Positions 15,971 through 25,478 are shown, counted from the stretch's first letter. The stretch: 43,037 nt of DNA from Amycolatopsis sp. CA-128772 (GCF_002904295.1 NZ_PPHG01000066.1:174622-217658); one strand, 5' to 3'. The notes: generated by a model not told the origin, from the letters alone. Program-made: numbers and translations.

Positions 15971-18900
15971 ATGACCGAAACCGTGGACACGGGAGCCGGC
16001 GCGGCCGCCGGCAAGAAGAGCAAGGCCGCGGGCGGGCTCACCGTGAAGCGCGTCTTCACGACCGAGGGGCAGCACCCGTACGACCAGGTCACCTGGGAGC
16101 AGCGGGACGTCGTCATGACGAACTGGCGTGACGGCTCGGTCAACTTCGAGCAGCGCGGCGTGGAATTCCCCGATTTCTGGTCGGTCAACGCCACCAACAT
16201 CGTCACCAGCAAGTACTTCCGCGGCGCCGTCGGCAGCCCGCAGCGCGAGCGCAGCCTCAAGCAGCTCATCGACCGCGTCGTGAAGACCTACGTCAAGGGC
16301 GCGCGCGACCACGGCTACTTCGCCTCGTCGCAGGACCTCGAAATCTTCGAGCACGAACTCACCTGGATGCTGCTGCACCAGGTCTTCAGCTTCAACTCCC
16401 CGGTCTGGTTCAACGTCGGCACGCCGTCGAAGCAGCAGGTCAGCGCCTGCCAGCCGTACGACGCCCTGGTGAGCACCCCCGGGGGCGCCGTGCCGATCGG
16501 CCGTTTCGTCGAGCTGGGCGCCGTGGGCGCCAAGGTGTACGACGCGCACGGGCTGACCAAGGTCGTCGCCACCAAGGCGAACGGCATCAAGGAAGTCCTG
16601 CGCATCAGCACGAAGTCGGGTCACGTCCTCGACGTCACGGCCGACCATCTGGTGTGGCGGGCGAGCTCGACCGGCGGGAAGTTCGTGCCCGCCGGCGAGC
16701 TGCGCGTGGGTGACCAGCTCGAATGGCACCGCCGTAGCGCGTTCGGCGAGGACGAGATCAGCGGAACCCACATCGCCGAGGCCGCGCTCGCGGGTTGGTT
16801 GCAATCGGACGGCTTCGTCGGCCAGTACCAGGGGACGAACCGTTCCCTCACCGTCGAAGCCATGACGGTGAACGACGCCGAACTGTCCTGGGTGCGGGAC
16901 GCGCTTGATCGCGTCTTCCCGGATGTCCACCGACACGAACGCGCCGTCGAAACCCAGGACGAGACGCTCGACTGCCGCCGAACCCGGCTCTACGGCAACG
17001 TTCTCGAAGACTTCGCCGAGACCTGGGGTCTGCGTGCTCGCGGCACCGACATGGTGGTGCCGGAGTACCTGTACACGGCGCCGTTGCCGGTTGTGGCCGC
17101 TTATCTGCGGAGCATCTTCCAGGCGGAGGGCTACGTCTCCGCGCGCGAACGGTCCACCTCGGTCGCCGTGGACATGATCAGCGAGGACCTGATCCGCGGG
17201 GTCCAGCAGCTCCTGGCCCGGTTCGGCATCTTCGCCCGGGTGGTCCGGGAGAAGGAGAGCCGGCCTGATCGGCACGACCTCTGGGGCATCCGGATCCGGA
17301 ACGCCGGAGATCGCCGGATCTTCGCGGACGAGATCGGGTTCATCGATCCGGTGAAAACCGCGAAGCTGGAGGCGTCCTTCGAAAAGCCGGGCCTTCCCGC
17401 CCACGAGAGGAAGCGGCTGGAGATCGCCTCCATCGAAAGTCGTGGCGAGATGCCGGTCTACGACATCCAGACCGAATCCGGGGAATACCTGTCCGGGAAT
17501 CTCCGGGTTCACAACTGCTTCATCCTCGCCGTGGACGACACGATGGAGTCGATCCTCAACTGGTACCGCGAGGAGGGCCTCATCTTCAAGGGCGGCTCCG
17601 GCGCCGGCCTGAACCTCTCCCGCATCCGCTCCTCCAAGGAACTGCTCACCTCCGGCGGCACCGCCTCCGGCCCGGTCTCGTTCATGCGCGGCGCGGACGC
17701 ATCGGCGGGCACCATCAAGTCCGGCGGCGCGACCCGGCGGGCGGCGAAGATGGTCGTGCTCGACATCGACCACCCGGACATCGAGGAGTTCGTCCAGACG
17801 AAGGCGCGCGAAGAGGAGAAGATCAAGGTTCTCCGCGACGCCGGGTTCGACATGGACCTCTCCGGCGCGGACATCTCGTCGGTGCAGTACCAGAACGCGA
17901 ACAACTCGGTCCGCGTGTCCGACGAGTTCATGCAGGCGGTCGAAAGCGGCGGCGACTTCGGCCTGCGCGCCCGGCTCACCGGCGAGGTCATCGACCGGAC
18001 CGACGCGAAGAAGCTGTTCCGCAGCGTCGCGCAGGCCGCGTGGGAGTGCGCCGACCCCGGCATCCAGTACGACGGCACGATCAACGACTGGCACACCTGC
18101 CCCGAGTCGGGCCGGATCACCGCGTCGAACCCGTGCAGCGAGTACATGCACCTCGACAACTCCAGCTGCAACCTGGCGTCGCTGAACCTGCTGAAGTTCG
18201 TCACGCCCGAGGGCACGTTCGACGCGCCGCTGTTCGCCCGCGCCGTCGAGTTCGTCATCACGGCGATGGACGTTTCGATCTGCTTCGCGGACTTCCCGAC
18301 CGAGCCGATCGCCGACACCACGCGCCGGTTCCGCCAGCTCGGCATCGGGTACGCGAACCTCGGCGCGCTGCTGATGGCGCTGGGCCACGCGTACGACTCC
18401 GACGGCGGCCGCGCGCTCGCCGCGGCGATCACGTCGCTGATGACCGGCGTGTCCTACCGGCGGTCAGCCGAGCTGGCCCGGGCCGTCGGCGCGTACGAGG
18501 GCTACGCCCGCAACGCCGAGTCGCACCAGCGCGTCATGCGCAAGCACGCGGCGGCGAACGAGCTCGTCCGCACCTACCACTCGAACGACGCCGCCGTCCG
18601 CGCGCTGGCGACCGAGGAGTGGAAGAAGGGCATCGACATCGGCACGAAGCACGGCTGGCGCAACGCGCAGGCCTCGGTGCTCGCGCCCACCGGCACCATC
18701 GGCTTCATGATGGACTGCGACACGACCGGCATCGAGCCGGACTTCTCGCTGGTCAAGTTCAAGAAGCTGGTCGGCGGCGGCTCGATGCAGATCGTCAACC
18801 AGACGGTGCCGCGCGCGTTGACCGCGCTGGGCTACCTGGACGAGCAGGTCGAGGCGATCGTCGAGTACGTGGCGCAGCACGGCCACGTCGTCGACGCGCC

Positions 18901-19858
18901 GGGGCTGCGCCCGGAGCACTACGAAGTGTTCGACTGCGCGGTCGGCGAGCGCTCGATCGCGCCGATGGGGCACGTCCGGATGATGGCCGCGGTGCAGCCG
19001 TTCCTGTCCGGCGCCATCTCGAAGACGGTCAACATGCCGGAGTCGGCGACGGTCGAAGAGGTCGAGGAGATCTACTTCCAGGGCTGGAAGCTGGGCCTCA
19101 AGGCGCTGGCCATCTACCGCGACAACTGCAAGGTCGGCCAGCCGCTGTCGACGGCGAAGAAGCCCTCGGAGGCCGCCGCCGCCGAGCCGGAGAAGGTCGT
19201 CGAGTACCGCCCGGTCCGCAAGCGCCTGCCGAAGAAGCGCCCGAGCCAGACGGTGTCGTTCACCGTCGGCGGCGCGGAGGGCTACCTGACGGCGGGCTCG
19301 TACCCGGACGACGGCCTCGGCGAAATCTTCGTCAAGCTCGGCAAGCAGGGCTCGACCCTGGCGGGCGTGATGGACGCGTTCTCGATGTCGATCTCGGTCG
19401 GCCTCCAGCACGGCATCCCGCTCGAGTTCTACGTCTCGAAGTTCAGCAACCTGCGCTTCGAGCCGGCGGGCATGACCGACGACCCGGACATCCGCATCGC
19501 GACGAGCGTGATGGACTACCTGTTCCGCCGCCTGGCCCTGGACTACCTGCCGTACGAGAAGCGCTCCCAGCTGGGCATCCTGTCGGCGGACGAGCGTTCG
19601 GCCGAAGTCGAGGCGACGTACGGCAACCCGGGCGTCGACCTGGAGGCTTTGCAGTCCACAGTGGATGCCTCCCCGGAGCCGCACGCGGAGGAGCCGCCCC
19701 ACCCCCACCGCGAAGCCCAGACGACGACGGAGCTGATGGAGCTCCGCCTCGGCAAGGCGGCGGACGCCCCCCTGTGCATGACCTGCGGAACGAAGATGCG
19801 CCCGGCCGGCTCGTGCTACGCCTGCGAAGGCTGCGGCGCGACATCGGGTTGTAGCTGA
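15971..19858 (+). CDS. nrdJ: B12-dependent ribonucleotide reductase NrdJ with intein
   Basis: Class II reductase making deoxynucleotides with adenosylcobalamin and no oxygen requirement. The 1295-residue precursor contains a 356-residue intein (residues 160-515); the spliced enzyme would have 939 residues, a normal length. The extein joint restores SACFILAVDD, where the Cys corresponds to the redox cysteine of the class I reductases (E. coli Cys225). The radical-site loop NPCSEYMHLDNSSCN is intact, and the C-terminal CMTCGTKMRPAGSCYACEGC supplies the cysteine-rich tail. The ATG at 15971 is preferred; GAGG lies 9 bases upstream. No B12 riboswitch fits in the 32-base gap after nrdR. Confidence 0.96.
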   Translation: MTETVDTGAGAAAGKKSKAAGGLTVKRVFTTEGQHPYDQVTWEQRDVVMTNWRDGSVNFEQRGVEFPDFWSVNATNIVTSKYFRGAVGSPQRERSLKQLIDRVVKTYVKGARDHGYFASSQDLEIFEHELTWMLLHQVFSFNSPVWFNVGTPSKQQVSACQPYDALVSTPGGAVPIGRFVELGAVGAKVYDAHGLTKVVATKANGIKEVLRISTKSGHVLDVTADHLVWRASSTGGKFVPAGELRVGDQLEWHRRSAFGEDEISGTHIAEAALAGWLQSDGFVGQYQGTNRSLTVEAMTVNDAELSWVRDALDRVFPDVHRHERAVETQDETLDCRRTRLYGNVLEDFAETWGLRARGTDMVVPEYLYTAPLPVVAAYLRSIFQAEGYVSARERSTSVAVDMISEDLIRGVQQLLARFGIFARVVREKESRPDRHDLWGIRIRNAGDRRIFADEIGFIDPVKTAKLEASFEKPGLPAHERKRLEIASIESRGEMPVYDIQTESGEYLSGNLRVHNCFILAVDDTMESILNWYREEGLIFKGGSGAGLNLSRIRSSKELLTSGGTASGPVSFMRGADASAGTIKSGGATRRAAKMVVLDIDHPDIEEFVQTKAREEEKIKVLRDAGFDMDLSGADISSVQYQNANNSVRVSDEFMQAVESGGDFGLRARLTGEVIDRTDAKKLFRSVAQAAWECADPGIQYDGTINDWHTCPESGRITASNPCSEYMHLDNSSCNLASLNLLKFVTPEGTFDAPLFARAVEFVITAMDVSICFADFPTEPIADTTRRFRQLGIGYANLGALLMALGHAYDSDGGRALAAAITSLMTGVSYRRSAELARAVGAYEGYARNAESHQRVMRKHAAANELVRTYHSNDAAVRALATEEWKKGIDIGTKHGWRNAQASVLAPTGTIGFMMDCDTTGIEPDFSLVKFKKLVGGGSMQIVNQTVPRALTALGYLDEQVEAIVEYVAQHGHVVDAPGLRPEHYEVFDCAVGERSIAPMGHVRMMAAVQPFLSGAISKTVNMPESATVEEVEEIYFQGWKLGLKALAIYRDNCKVGQPLSTAKKPSEAAAAEPEKVVEYRPVRKRLPKKRPSQTVSFTVGGAEGYLTAGSYPDDGLGEIFVKLGKQGSTLAGVMDAFSMSISVGLQHGIPLEFYVSKFSNLRFEPAGMTDDPDIRIATSVMDYLFRRLALDYLPYEKRSQLGILSADERSAEVEATYGNPGVDLEALQSTVDASPEPHAEEPPHPHREAQTTTELMELRLGKAADAPLCMTCGTKMRPAGSCYACEGCGATSGCS
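16448..17515 (+). mobile_element. NrdJ intein with LAGLIDADG endonuclease
   Basis: A self-splicing insertion of 356 residues starting at Cys1 (CQPYDALVSTPGG) and ending HN, followed by Cys+1 of the extein. Splicing block B is HVLDVTADHLVW (TADH at 64-67) and block F is MPVYDIQTESGEYLSG. The homing-endonuclease motifs LAGWLQSDGFVG (114-125) and YLRSIFQAEGYV (219-230) retain their acidic residues, Asp121 and Glu227, so the nuclease may be active. The extein Cys+1 doubles as an active-site cysteine, so unspliced protein should be inactive. Confidence 0.93.
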
Positions 19859-19864
19859 GGCAGC

Positions 19865-19894
19865 ACCGGCCGGGGTGCGCGCACCCCGGCCGGT
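19865..19894. terminator. 30-bp perfect palindrome ending nrdR-nrdJ
   Basis: Every base from 19865 to 19894 pairs with its mirror (ACCGGCCGGGGTGCG and complement), starting 6 bases after the nrdJ stop. It is a very stable GC stem without a T run, the common actinobacterial terminator form. Confidence 0.8.
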
Positions 19895-20089
19895 TGCGTT
19901 GCGAAAACCGCATCGGAACCGTGCAAGACCGCGCTTTCCGTTTCAAAAACCCAAGCAGACCACGAATCATCGTGAAGCTTGGCCCCGCCCATCTCCGCTT
20001 CCCCCCTCCGGGCTATCGTGCTCGCCGGGGGGTTGAACGGCGATTCCCCGTGCTGCGCACTCTCGTGTGGAACCGGGGAGAAACTCACG

Positions 20090-21796
20090 ATGACCTCGCT
20101 CGTCGTCGACGAAACCGTTCCGGAAACGGCCAGGCCCGCCCGTCAGAGCCGGGGAAACCGGTGGCTGATCGGCGTCGTCGTCGCGATTTTCGCCGTTCTC
20201 GCGTGGCAACGCCGCTGGGTCTGCGACGACGGCCTCATCGTGCTCCGCACCGTGCAGAACCTGCTCGACGGGAACGGGCCGGTGTTCAACGCCGGTGAAC
20301 GCGTCGAAGCCAACACCAGCACGCTCTGGACCTACGTCGTCGCGCTCGGCGGGCTGCAGCCGTGGCTGCGGCTGGAGTGGGTGACCGTCGTGCTCGGGCT
20401 CCTGTTCGCCGTCGCGGGACTCTTCTTCGGGCTCGACGGCGCGCGGCGGCTGTTCCCGGGCCGGGTGGCCGTGCCGGCCGGCGGGCTCGTCGTGCTCGGG
20501 CTGCCGCCCTTCTGGGACTACGCCACCTCGGGCCTGGAGACCGGCCTCGTCACGCTCTGGCTGTCGCTCTTGTGGTGGCAGCTGGTCCGGCACGCCACCG
20601 TGGGCGCGGTCCGGGTCTGGCCGACCCTCCTCCTGATCGGCTGCGGCCCGCTGGTGCGGCCCGAATTCGCGCTCGTCTCCGCCGTCACGTTCCTGGCCCT
20701 GGTGGTCGTCGCGGCGCCCGGGTGGCGCCGCGGCGCCGGGTGGCTCGCGCTCGCCGGCCTGCTGCCCGTGGCCTACCAGGTGTTCCGGATGGGCTACTAC
20801 GGGCTGATCACGCCCAACACCGCCCTCGCCAAGGAGGCGACCCAGGCCCGCTGGGACCGCGGGTGGTTCTACCTCGTCGAGTTCTTCGGCGCGTACTGGC
20901 TGCTGGTCCCGGTGGTGCTCCTGCTCGCCGCCGGCGTGCTGGTGCTGCGGGACCGGACGAAGCTCGTGGTCGTGCTGGCCCCGGTCGTCGCCGGGCTGGT
21001 GCTCGGGCTGTACGTCACCCGGGTCGGCGGGGACTACATGCACGCCCGGATGCTGCTGCCGGTCCTCACCTGCCTGCTCCTGCCCGTCATGGTCGTCCCG
21101 CTGACCCGGTGGACCGCGCCGCTCGTGCTGGCCGTCGTCGCCTGGACGGTCACCAGTGCCGTCGGCCTGCGGCCGGTCTCCGCCGAGCAGCACGAGATCG
21201 GCGCGTACGGCATCAGCGACGCCCGCGTGTTCTGGGTCGACTCCACGCACAACGAGCACCCGATCACCGCCGACGACGCCGCGGGCCTGATCGGGTACCT
21301 CCCGGACCTGGCTGCGGCCAGGGCCGGGCACACCGGCCCGGTCGTCGCCGTGAAGGTCAACTTCGTGTGGGTCGTCTACCCGGGAACCCGCACGGTGATC
21401 GACACGCCCGGCGCGCTCGGCTTCCCCGGGCTCCTGCTGCCGCGCACCGAGACCGTGATCGACGACCTCGGGCTGGCGAGCCCGCTCGCCGCGCACAGCG
21501 ACGTGATTCCCGGTCGCCCGGCGGGCCACCAGAAGGAGCTCTCGGTCGCCTGGGTCATCGCCGACGCCGGGGCCGGCACGGCGACGCAGCTCTCGGCCGC
21601 CGGGCACGAACTCGTCTGGTCGGAGTCGATCGCGGCCGCACAGCGGGCACTCACCCGGCCCGAGATCCGCGAGATGCTCGACTCGGTCCGGGCCCCGCTG
21701 ACCTTCGGCCGGTTCCGGGACAACCTCCTGCACGCCTTCGGCCGCAGCCGGCTGCGCTTCGACCCGGATCCGATCGTCGCCGTCTACGGCGGCTGA
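20090..21796 (+). CDS. AftB-like arabinofuranosyltransferase
   Basis: A 568-residue GT-C type membrane glycosyltransferase with about 9-10 membrane helices and a C-terminal extracytoplasmic domain of about 200 residues. The GT-C acidic pair is Asp46-Asp47 in VCDDGLI after the first helix; VTRVGGDYMHARMLLP is the signature shared with mycobacterial AftB, often labelled ZomB in databases. AftB adds terminal beta-1,2-arabinofuranose to cell-wall arabinan using decaprenyl-phosphoryl-arabinose; that activity is inferred by family. The ATG at 20090 has GGGGAG nine bases upstream. The 231-base gap before it holds the nrdJ terminator and a possible -10, TATCGT, near 20013. Confidence 0.82.
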   Translation: MTSLVVDETVPETARPARQSRGNRWLIGVVVAIFAVLAWQRRWVCDDGLIVLRTVQNLLDGNGPVFNAGERVEANTSTLWTYVVALGGLQPWLRLEWVTVVLGLLFAVAGLFFGLDGARRLFPGRVAVPAGGLVVLGLPPFWDYATSGLETGLVTLWLSLLWWQLVRHATVGAVRVWPTLLLIGCGPLVRPEFALVSAVTFLALVVVAAPGWRRGAGWLALAGLLPVAYQVFRMGYYGLITPNTALAKEATQARWDRGWFYLVEFFGAYWLLVPVVLLLAAGVLVLRDRTKLVVVLAPVVAGLVLGLYVTRVGGDYMHARMLLPVLTCLLLPVMVVPLTRWTAPLVLAVVAWTVTSAVGLRPVSAEQHEIGAYGISDARVFWVDSTHNEHPITADDAAGLIGYLPDLAAARAGHTGPVVAVKVNFVWVVYPGTRTVIDTPGALGFPGLLLPRTETVIDDLGLASPLAAHSDVIPGRPAGHQKELSVAWVIADAGAGTATQLSAAGHELVWSESIAAAQRALTRPEIREMLDSVRAPLTFGRFRDNLLHAFGRSRLRFDPDPIVAVYGG

Positions 21797-21811
21797 GTCA
21801 CCACAGCCGAG

Positions 21812-22360
21812 CTACAGCAGCCGCGACGCCAGTTCCCGCAACGCCGCCGCGATCCGCGACGGCGGCACCCCGCGGGACGTCTGGTGCAGGAACAGCTCCG
21901 GCGCCAGCGGGGCCAGCAGCACGTCGGCCAGGACGTCGGGGTCGGGCGCACCGGCCGCCTCCGCCAGCACCCGGACGTGCGTCCGCCAGAACCCGTACGC
22001 GCCGGTCGTGAAGCGCGAATGGCCGACCTCCGCGCCCAGCACCAGGGGCGCGTGCCGCTCCAGCAGTTCCACCATCGCCGCGTAGAACGCGGCCAGGCGC
22101 TCGGCCGGCGGTGCGCCGGGGCCGAGCGGCGGGTCGCCGCGCAGGAGCACCTCCTGCAGCCGGCGCTCGTGCTCGTCCAGCAGGGCGACGGCGATCGCTG
22201 CGCGGTCCGGGTAGCGGCGGTACAGCGTGCCGCGGCCGACGCCGGCCGCCCGCGCGATGTCCTCCATCGTCACCTCCGCCGCGCCGCGGGCGGTGAACAG
22301 CTCTTCGGCCGCCGCGAGGATCTTCGCGCGGTTGCGGGCCGCGTCGGCGCGTTCGGGCAT
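21812..22360 (-). CDS. TetR-family repressor
   Basis: A 182-residue regulator with the TetR helix-turn-helix at about residues 30-51 (VTMEDIARAAGVGRGTLYRRY) and a helical ligand-binding C-terminal part. It is divergent from the azoreductase/SMR operon and shares with it a 77-base gap containing two palindromes. TAGGCT at 22367-22372 on its strand could be its -10, giving a nearly leaderless mRNA. It probably represses itself and the operon until a toxic ligand binds. Confidence 0.9.
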   Translation of the reverse strand: MPERADAARNRAKILAAAEELFTARGAAEVTMEDIARAAGVGRGTLYRRYPDRAAIAVALLDEHERRLQEVLLRGDPPLGPGAPPAERLAAFYAAMVELLERHAPLVLGAEVGHSRFTTGAYGFWRTHVRVLAEAAGAPDPDVLADVLLAPLAPELFLHQTSRGVPPSRIAAALRELASRLL

Positions 22361-22382
22361 GTCACGAGCCTAGGGAATAACC

Positions 22383-22427
22383 GGACACGACGTCCAGTTG
22401 AGGTCAAGTGGACACCGCGTCCACTTG
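22383..22427. promoter_or_regulatory. two TetR operators
   Basis: Palindrome 2 is perfect: CAAGTGGAC (22405-22413), 5-base spacer, GTCCACTTG (22419-22427). Palindrome 1 is a shorter copy: GGAC (22383-22386... core GGACACGACGTCC, 22383-22395). Their centres are 27 bases apart, and each is followed by TTGAGG. Site 2 ends 10 bases before the azoR start; site 1 lies over the TetR promoter. Confidence 0.7.
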
Positions 22428-22437
22428 AGGAGGAATC

Positions 22438-23049
22438 GTGCCCCACCTGCTGCACCTCGACTCCAGCGCCCGCCGCTCGTCGTTCTCCCGCGAGCTCTCC
22501 ACCCGGTATGCCGCCGGCTGGGCGGGCACCCGCACCTACCGCGACCTCGCCGCCGACCCGGTCCCGGTGATCGGCGAAGCCTGGACGGAAATCTGTGACG
22601 CCCTGCTCGAAAGGGGGATCACCGACCCCGCGCACTACGCCGGCGTCGTCGAGACGCCGGCGCAGAAGAAGGCGTGGGCGATCGTCGAGCCGCTCCTGGA
22701 CGAGCTGCTCGAAGCCGACGTCGTGCTGATCGGCGCGCCGATGTACAACTTCTCGATCCCGGCCGCCCTCAAGGCGTGGATCGACCAGGTGACGTTCCCG
22801 AAGATGTCCCTGCGCGGCAAGAAGTTCGTCGTCGCGGGGGCCCGCGGGGGGACGTACGCCGAAGGGACGCCGCGGGCGCCGTTCGACCACCACGAGCGCT
22901 ACCTGCGGGACTTCATCGCCGGGCACTACGACGTCGACGACGTGCGGTTCGTGCACGCCGAGCTGACCAACGCCCTGGTGGACCCGCACCTCGCTGCGCG
23001 CGACGGCGAACGAAAAGCGTCGCGCGAAGCAGCTCTGAAGGCCATCTGA
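22438..23049 (+). CDS. azoR: FMN-dependent NADH azoreductase
   Basis: A 203-residue flavodoxin-fold quinone/azo reductase (AzoR). The FMN-binding residues lie in HLDSSARRSSFSREL (residues 6-20) and GAPMYNFSIPAALKAWIDQV (99-118), the family hallmark, followed by GARGGTY. It acts in the cytoplasm, reducing quinones and azo compounds by two electrons. The start is GTG at 22438 with a strong GAGGAGG six bases upstream. The stop overlaps the next start as TGATG, so it is translationally coupled to the SMR exporter. Confidence 0.92.
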   Translation: MPHLLHLDSSARRSSFSRELSTRYAAGWAGTRTYRDLAADPVPVIGEAWTEICDALLERGITDPAHYAGVVETPAQKKAWAIVEPLLDELLEADVVLIGAPMYNFSIPAALKAWIDQVTFPKMSLRGKKFVVAGARGGTYAEGTPRAPFDHHERYLRDFIAGHYDVDDVRFVHAELTNALVDPHLAARDGERKASREAALKAI

Positions 23050-23363
23050 TGGGCTGGGTGACGCTCGTCTTCGCCGGGCTCGTCGAGATCGCCTGGTCGC
23101 AGAGCATCAAGCCGACGGAGAACTTCACCCGGCCGTGGCCGACGCTGCTGTGCTTCGTGCTCGGCGCCGCCGCGGTCTACCTGCTGTCGCGCGCGATGGA
23201 CACCGTCCCGGTGGGTACCGCCTACGCGGTGTTCACCGGGATCGGTGCCGTCGGCGCGATCGTGCTCGGCGTCGTCGTGGCCAAGGACCCGCTGAGCGTC
23301 GGCCGGGTGGCCGCGCTGGCCCTGATCGTCGGCGGCGTCGTGCTCGCGCGGGTCACTTCGTGA
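23049..23363 (+). CDS. SMR transporter, Gdx/SugE type
   Basis: A 104-residue four-helix small multidrug resistance protein that works as a dual-topology dimer. The essential Glu13 is in GLVEIAW, and the VPVGTAYAVFTGIGAVGA segment is typical of the Gdx (SugE) branch, which exports guanidinium and small quaternary cations. No separate partner SMR is present. It overlaps azoR by one base, so its expression follows the TetR-controlled promoter. Its stop overlaps the end of the convergent prolyl oligopeptidase gene by 11 bases. Confidence 0.9.
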   Translation: MGWVTLVFAGLVEIAWSQSIKPTENFTRPWPTLLCFVLGAAAVYLLSRAMDTVPVGTAYAVFTGIGAVGAIVLGVVVAKDPLSVGRVAALALIVGGVVLARVTS

Positions 23364-25365
23364 GCTGCTCCCACAGGAACTCGAAGACCAGCGCCCACTT
23401 GAACGCCAGCTGCTCGTTGTCCGCGGCGGCACCGTGGCCGCCTTCGATGTTTTCGTGGTACCGGACGTCGTGCCCCTGCTCACTCATCCGCGCCACCATC
23501 TTGCGGGCGTGGGCGGGGTGCACGCGGTCGTCGCGCGTCGAGGTCACGAACAGCGACGGCGGGTACTCACGTCCACTGTGGACGTTCTGGTACGGCGAGT
23601 ACCGTGAAATGAAGTCCCACTCCGCGGCGTCGTCGGGGTCGCCGTACTCGGCCATCCAGGACGCCCCGGCCAGCAGGAGGTGGTAGCGGCGCATGTCCAG
23701 CAGCGGCACCTGGCTGACGATCGCGCCGAACCGCTCCGGGTAGCGCGTCAGCATGACGCCCATCAGCAGGCCGCCGTTGCTGCCGCCCTGGATGCCGAGC
23801 CGGTCCGGCGTGGTGATGCCCCGGGAAACCAGGTCCGCGGCCACCGCGGCGAAGTCCTCGTACACGCGGTGGCGCTCGGCCTTGATGGCTTGGGTGTGCC
23901 AGCCGGGCCCGTACTCGCCGCCGCCGCGGATGTTCGCGACGACGTACGTGCCGCCGCGGGCCAGCCACCCGCGGCCGATCATGCCGCTGTAGGACGGCGT
24001 CAGCGAGATCTCGAAGCCGCCGTAGCCGGTCAGCAGCGTCGGGCCGCCCTCGGCGCCGGACGGCCGGACGACGAAGTACGGGATCTTCGTGCCGTCCTCC
24101 GACGTCGCGAAGTACTGGGCGACGCTCATGCCCGAAGCGTCGAAGAACGCCGGAGCCTGCTTCAGCACTTCGACCTCTTCGCCGACGTGCCCGTAGCTCA
24201 ACGTCGACGGCTGCAGGAAGCCGCTGGAGTCGATCAGGTACTCGTCGCTGACGTCGGGATCGGTGTCGAAGATGTCCGCGCTGCCGAATTCGGGGCCGCC
24301 GGCGAGCGGCTCGTCGGTCCACCCGCCGGGGCCGGGCGTCAGCGTGCGCAGCTCGGTGCGGACGTCACGCAGGGTGCCGAGCAGCAGGTGGTGGCGCGTC
24401 CAGGCCCAGTAGCCGAGCGAGGTGTGCTCGTCGGGGGTGAACAGCGTCGTGAAGTCGCGGTCGCCGGCCATGAAGGCGTCGAAGAGGATGGCGATCAGCG
24501 AGCCGGCCGGGTGTTCGGTGCCGCCGGTGGTCCACGCCGTCCGCGGCCGCACCAGCAGCCATTCGCGGTGCACGGACGCGCTCGCGTCGTCCGGGACGTC
24601 GATCTTGACCAGCCCGCCGGGCGTCTTCAGGTGCAGTTCCGAGCGGTAGAAGTCGATCGCGCGGCTGACGAAGTCGCGCTCGAAGCCTTCGGTCGGGTCG
24701 TGGGACGCGCCGATCGAGACGTCGTCCGGCTTGCCCTCGAAGACCGTGACGGCTTCGGCGAGCGGCGTGCCGCGGCGCCACTCCTTGGCCAGCCGCGGGT
24801 AGCCGGAGCTGGTCAGCGAACCCGGCCCGAAGTCCGTTCCGATGTAGACGCGGTCTTCGTCGATCCAGCCGATCCGCGTCTTCGCCTCCGGCACGGTGAA
24901 GCCGTCCTCGACGAACTCGTGCGCGTCGAGGTCGAACTCGCGGACCACGGTGGCGTCTGCGCCACCGCGGGACAGCTCGACCAGGCCGCGCCGGTAGCCC
25001 GGGCGCAGCACGGTGGCGCCCTGCCAGACCCAGTTCTCGCCCTCGGCCTCGGCCAGCGCGTCGACGTCGAGCAACAGCTCCCACTCGGGCTCGGCCTGCC
25101 GGTAGGACTCCAGGGTCGTCCGCCGCCACAGGCCGCGGGGGTGGCTCGCGTCCTGCCAGAAGTTGTAGAAGAACCCGCCGCGGCGGCGCACGTACGGGAT
25201 GCGGTCGTCGGCGTCGAGCACCTCGCGCAGCTCGTCACGCAGCTCGGCGAAGCGGGCGCCCGTCGTCAGCTCGTCCAGCGTCTCGTCGTTGCGGGCGCGC
25301 ACCCAGTCCAGCGCGTCGTCGCCCGTCACGTCTTCCAGCCACAGGTAGGGATCCTCGACACTCAT
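23353..25365 (-). CDS. prolyl oligopeptidase family peptidase (S9)
   Basis: A 670-residue cytoplasmic serine peptidase: an N-terminal seven-bladed propeller that gates substrate size, and a C-terminal alpha/beta-hydrolase domain. The catalytic Ser529 is in GIQGGSNGGLL, the Asp in TSTRDDRVHP and the His in IEGGHG. The start MSVEDPYLWLED at 25365 matches the family N-terminus (DPYxWLE); the open frame upstream is Pro/Arg-rich and non-conserved. No Shine-Dalgarno is evident, so the mRNA may be leaderless. Divergent from the zinc peptidase gene. Confidence 0.94.
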   Translation of the reverse strand: MSVEDPYLWLEDVTGDDALDWVRARNDETLDELTTGARFAELRDELREVLDADDRIPYVRRRGGFFYNFWQDASHPRGLWRRTTLESYRQAEPEWELLLDVDALAEAEGENWVWQGATVLRPGYRRGLVELSRGGADATVVREFDLDAHEFVEDGFTVPEAKTRIGWIDEDRVYIGTDFGPGSLTSSGYPRLAKEWRRGTPLAEAVTVFEGKPDDVSIGASHDPTEGFERDFVSRAIDFYRSELHLKTPGGLVKIDVPDDASASVHREWLLVRPRTAWTTGGTEHPAGSLIAILFDAFMAGDRDFTTLFTPDEHTSLGYWAWTRHHLLLGTLRDVRTELRTLTPGPGGWTDEPLAGGPEFGSADIFDTDPDVSDEYLIDSSGFLQPSTLSYGHVGEEVEVLKQAPAFFDASGMSVAQYFATSEDGTKIPYFVVRPSGAEGGPTLLTGYGGFEISLTPSYSGMIGRGWLARGGTYVVANIRGGGEYGPGWHTQAIKAERHRVYEDFAAVAADLVSRGITTPDRLGIQGGSNGGLLMGVMLTRYPERFGAIVSQVPLLDMRRYHLLLAGASWMAEYGDPDDAAEWDFISRYSPYQNVHSGREYPPSLFVTSTRDDRVHPAHARKMVARMSEQGHDVRYHENIEGGHGAAADNEQLAFKWALVFEFLWEQLTK

Positions 25366-25478
25366 GCCGTTCAGTCTCGCGTGGCGCGGGGCCCGGGGGC
25401 CACCCGGTGGCGTTTTCGTTTCGTGATCCCGGCCATCCGGGAGGTCCGTATGCTGATGCCACACAGCAGGGGGAGACC

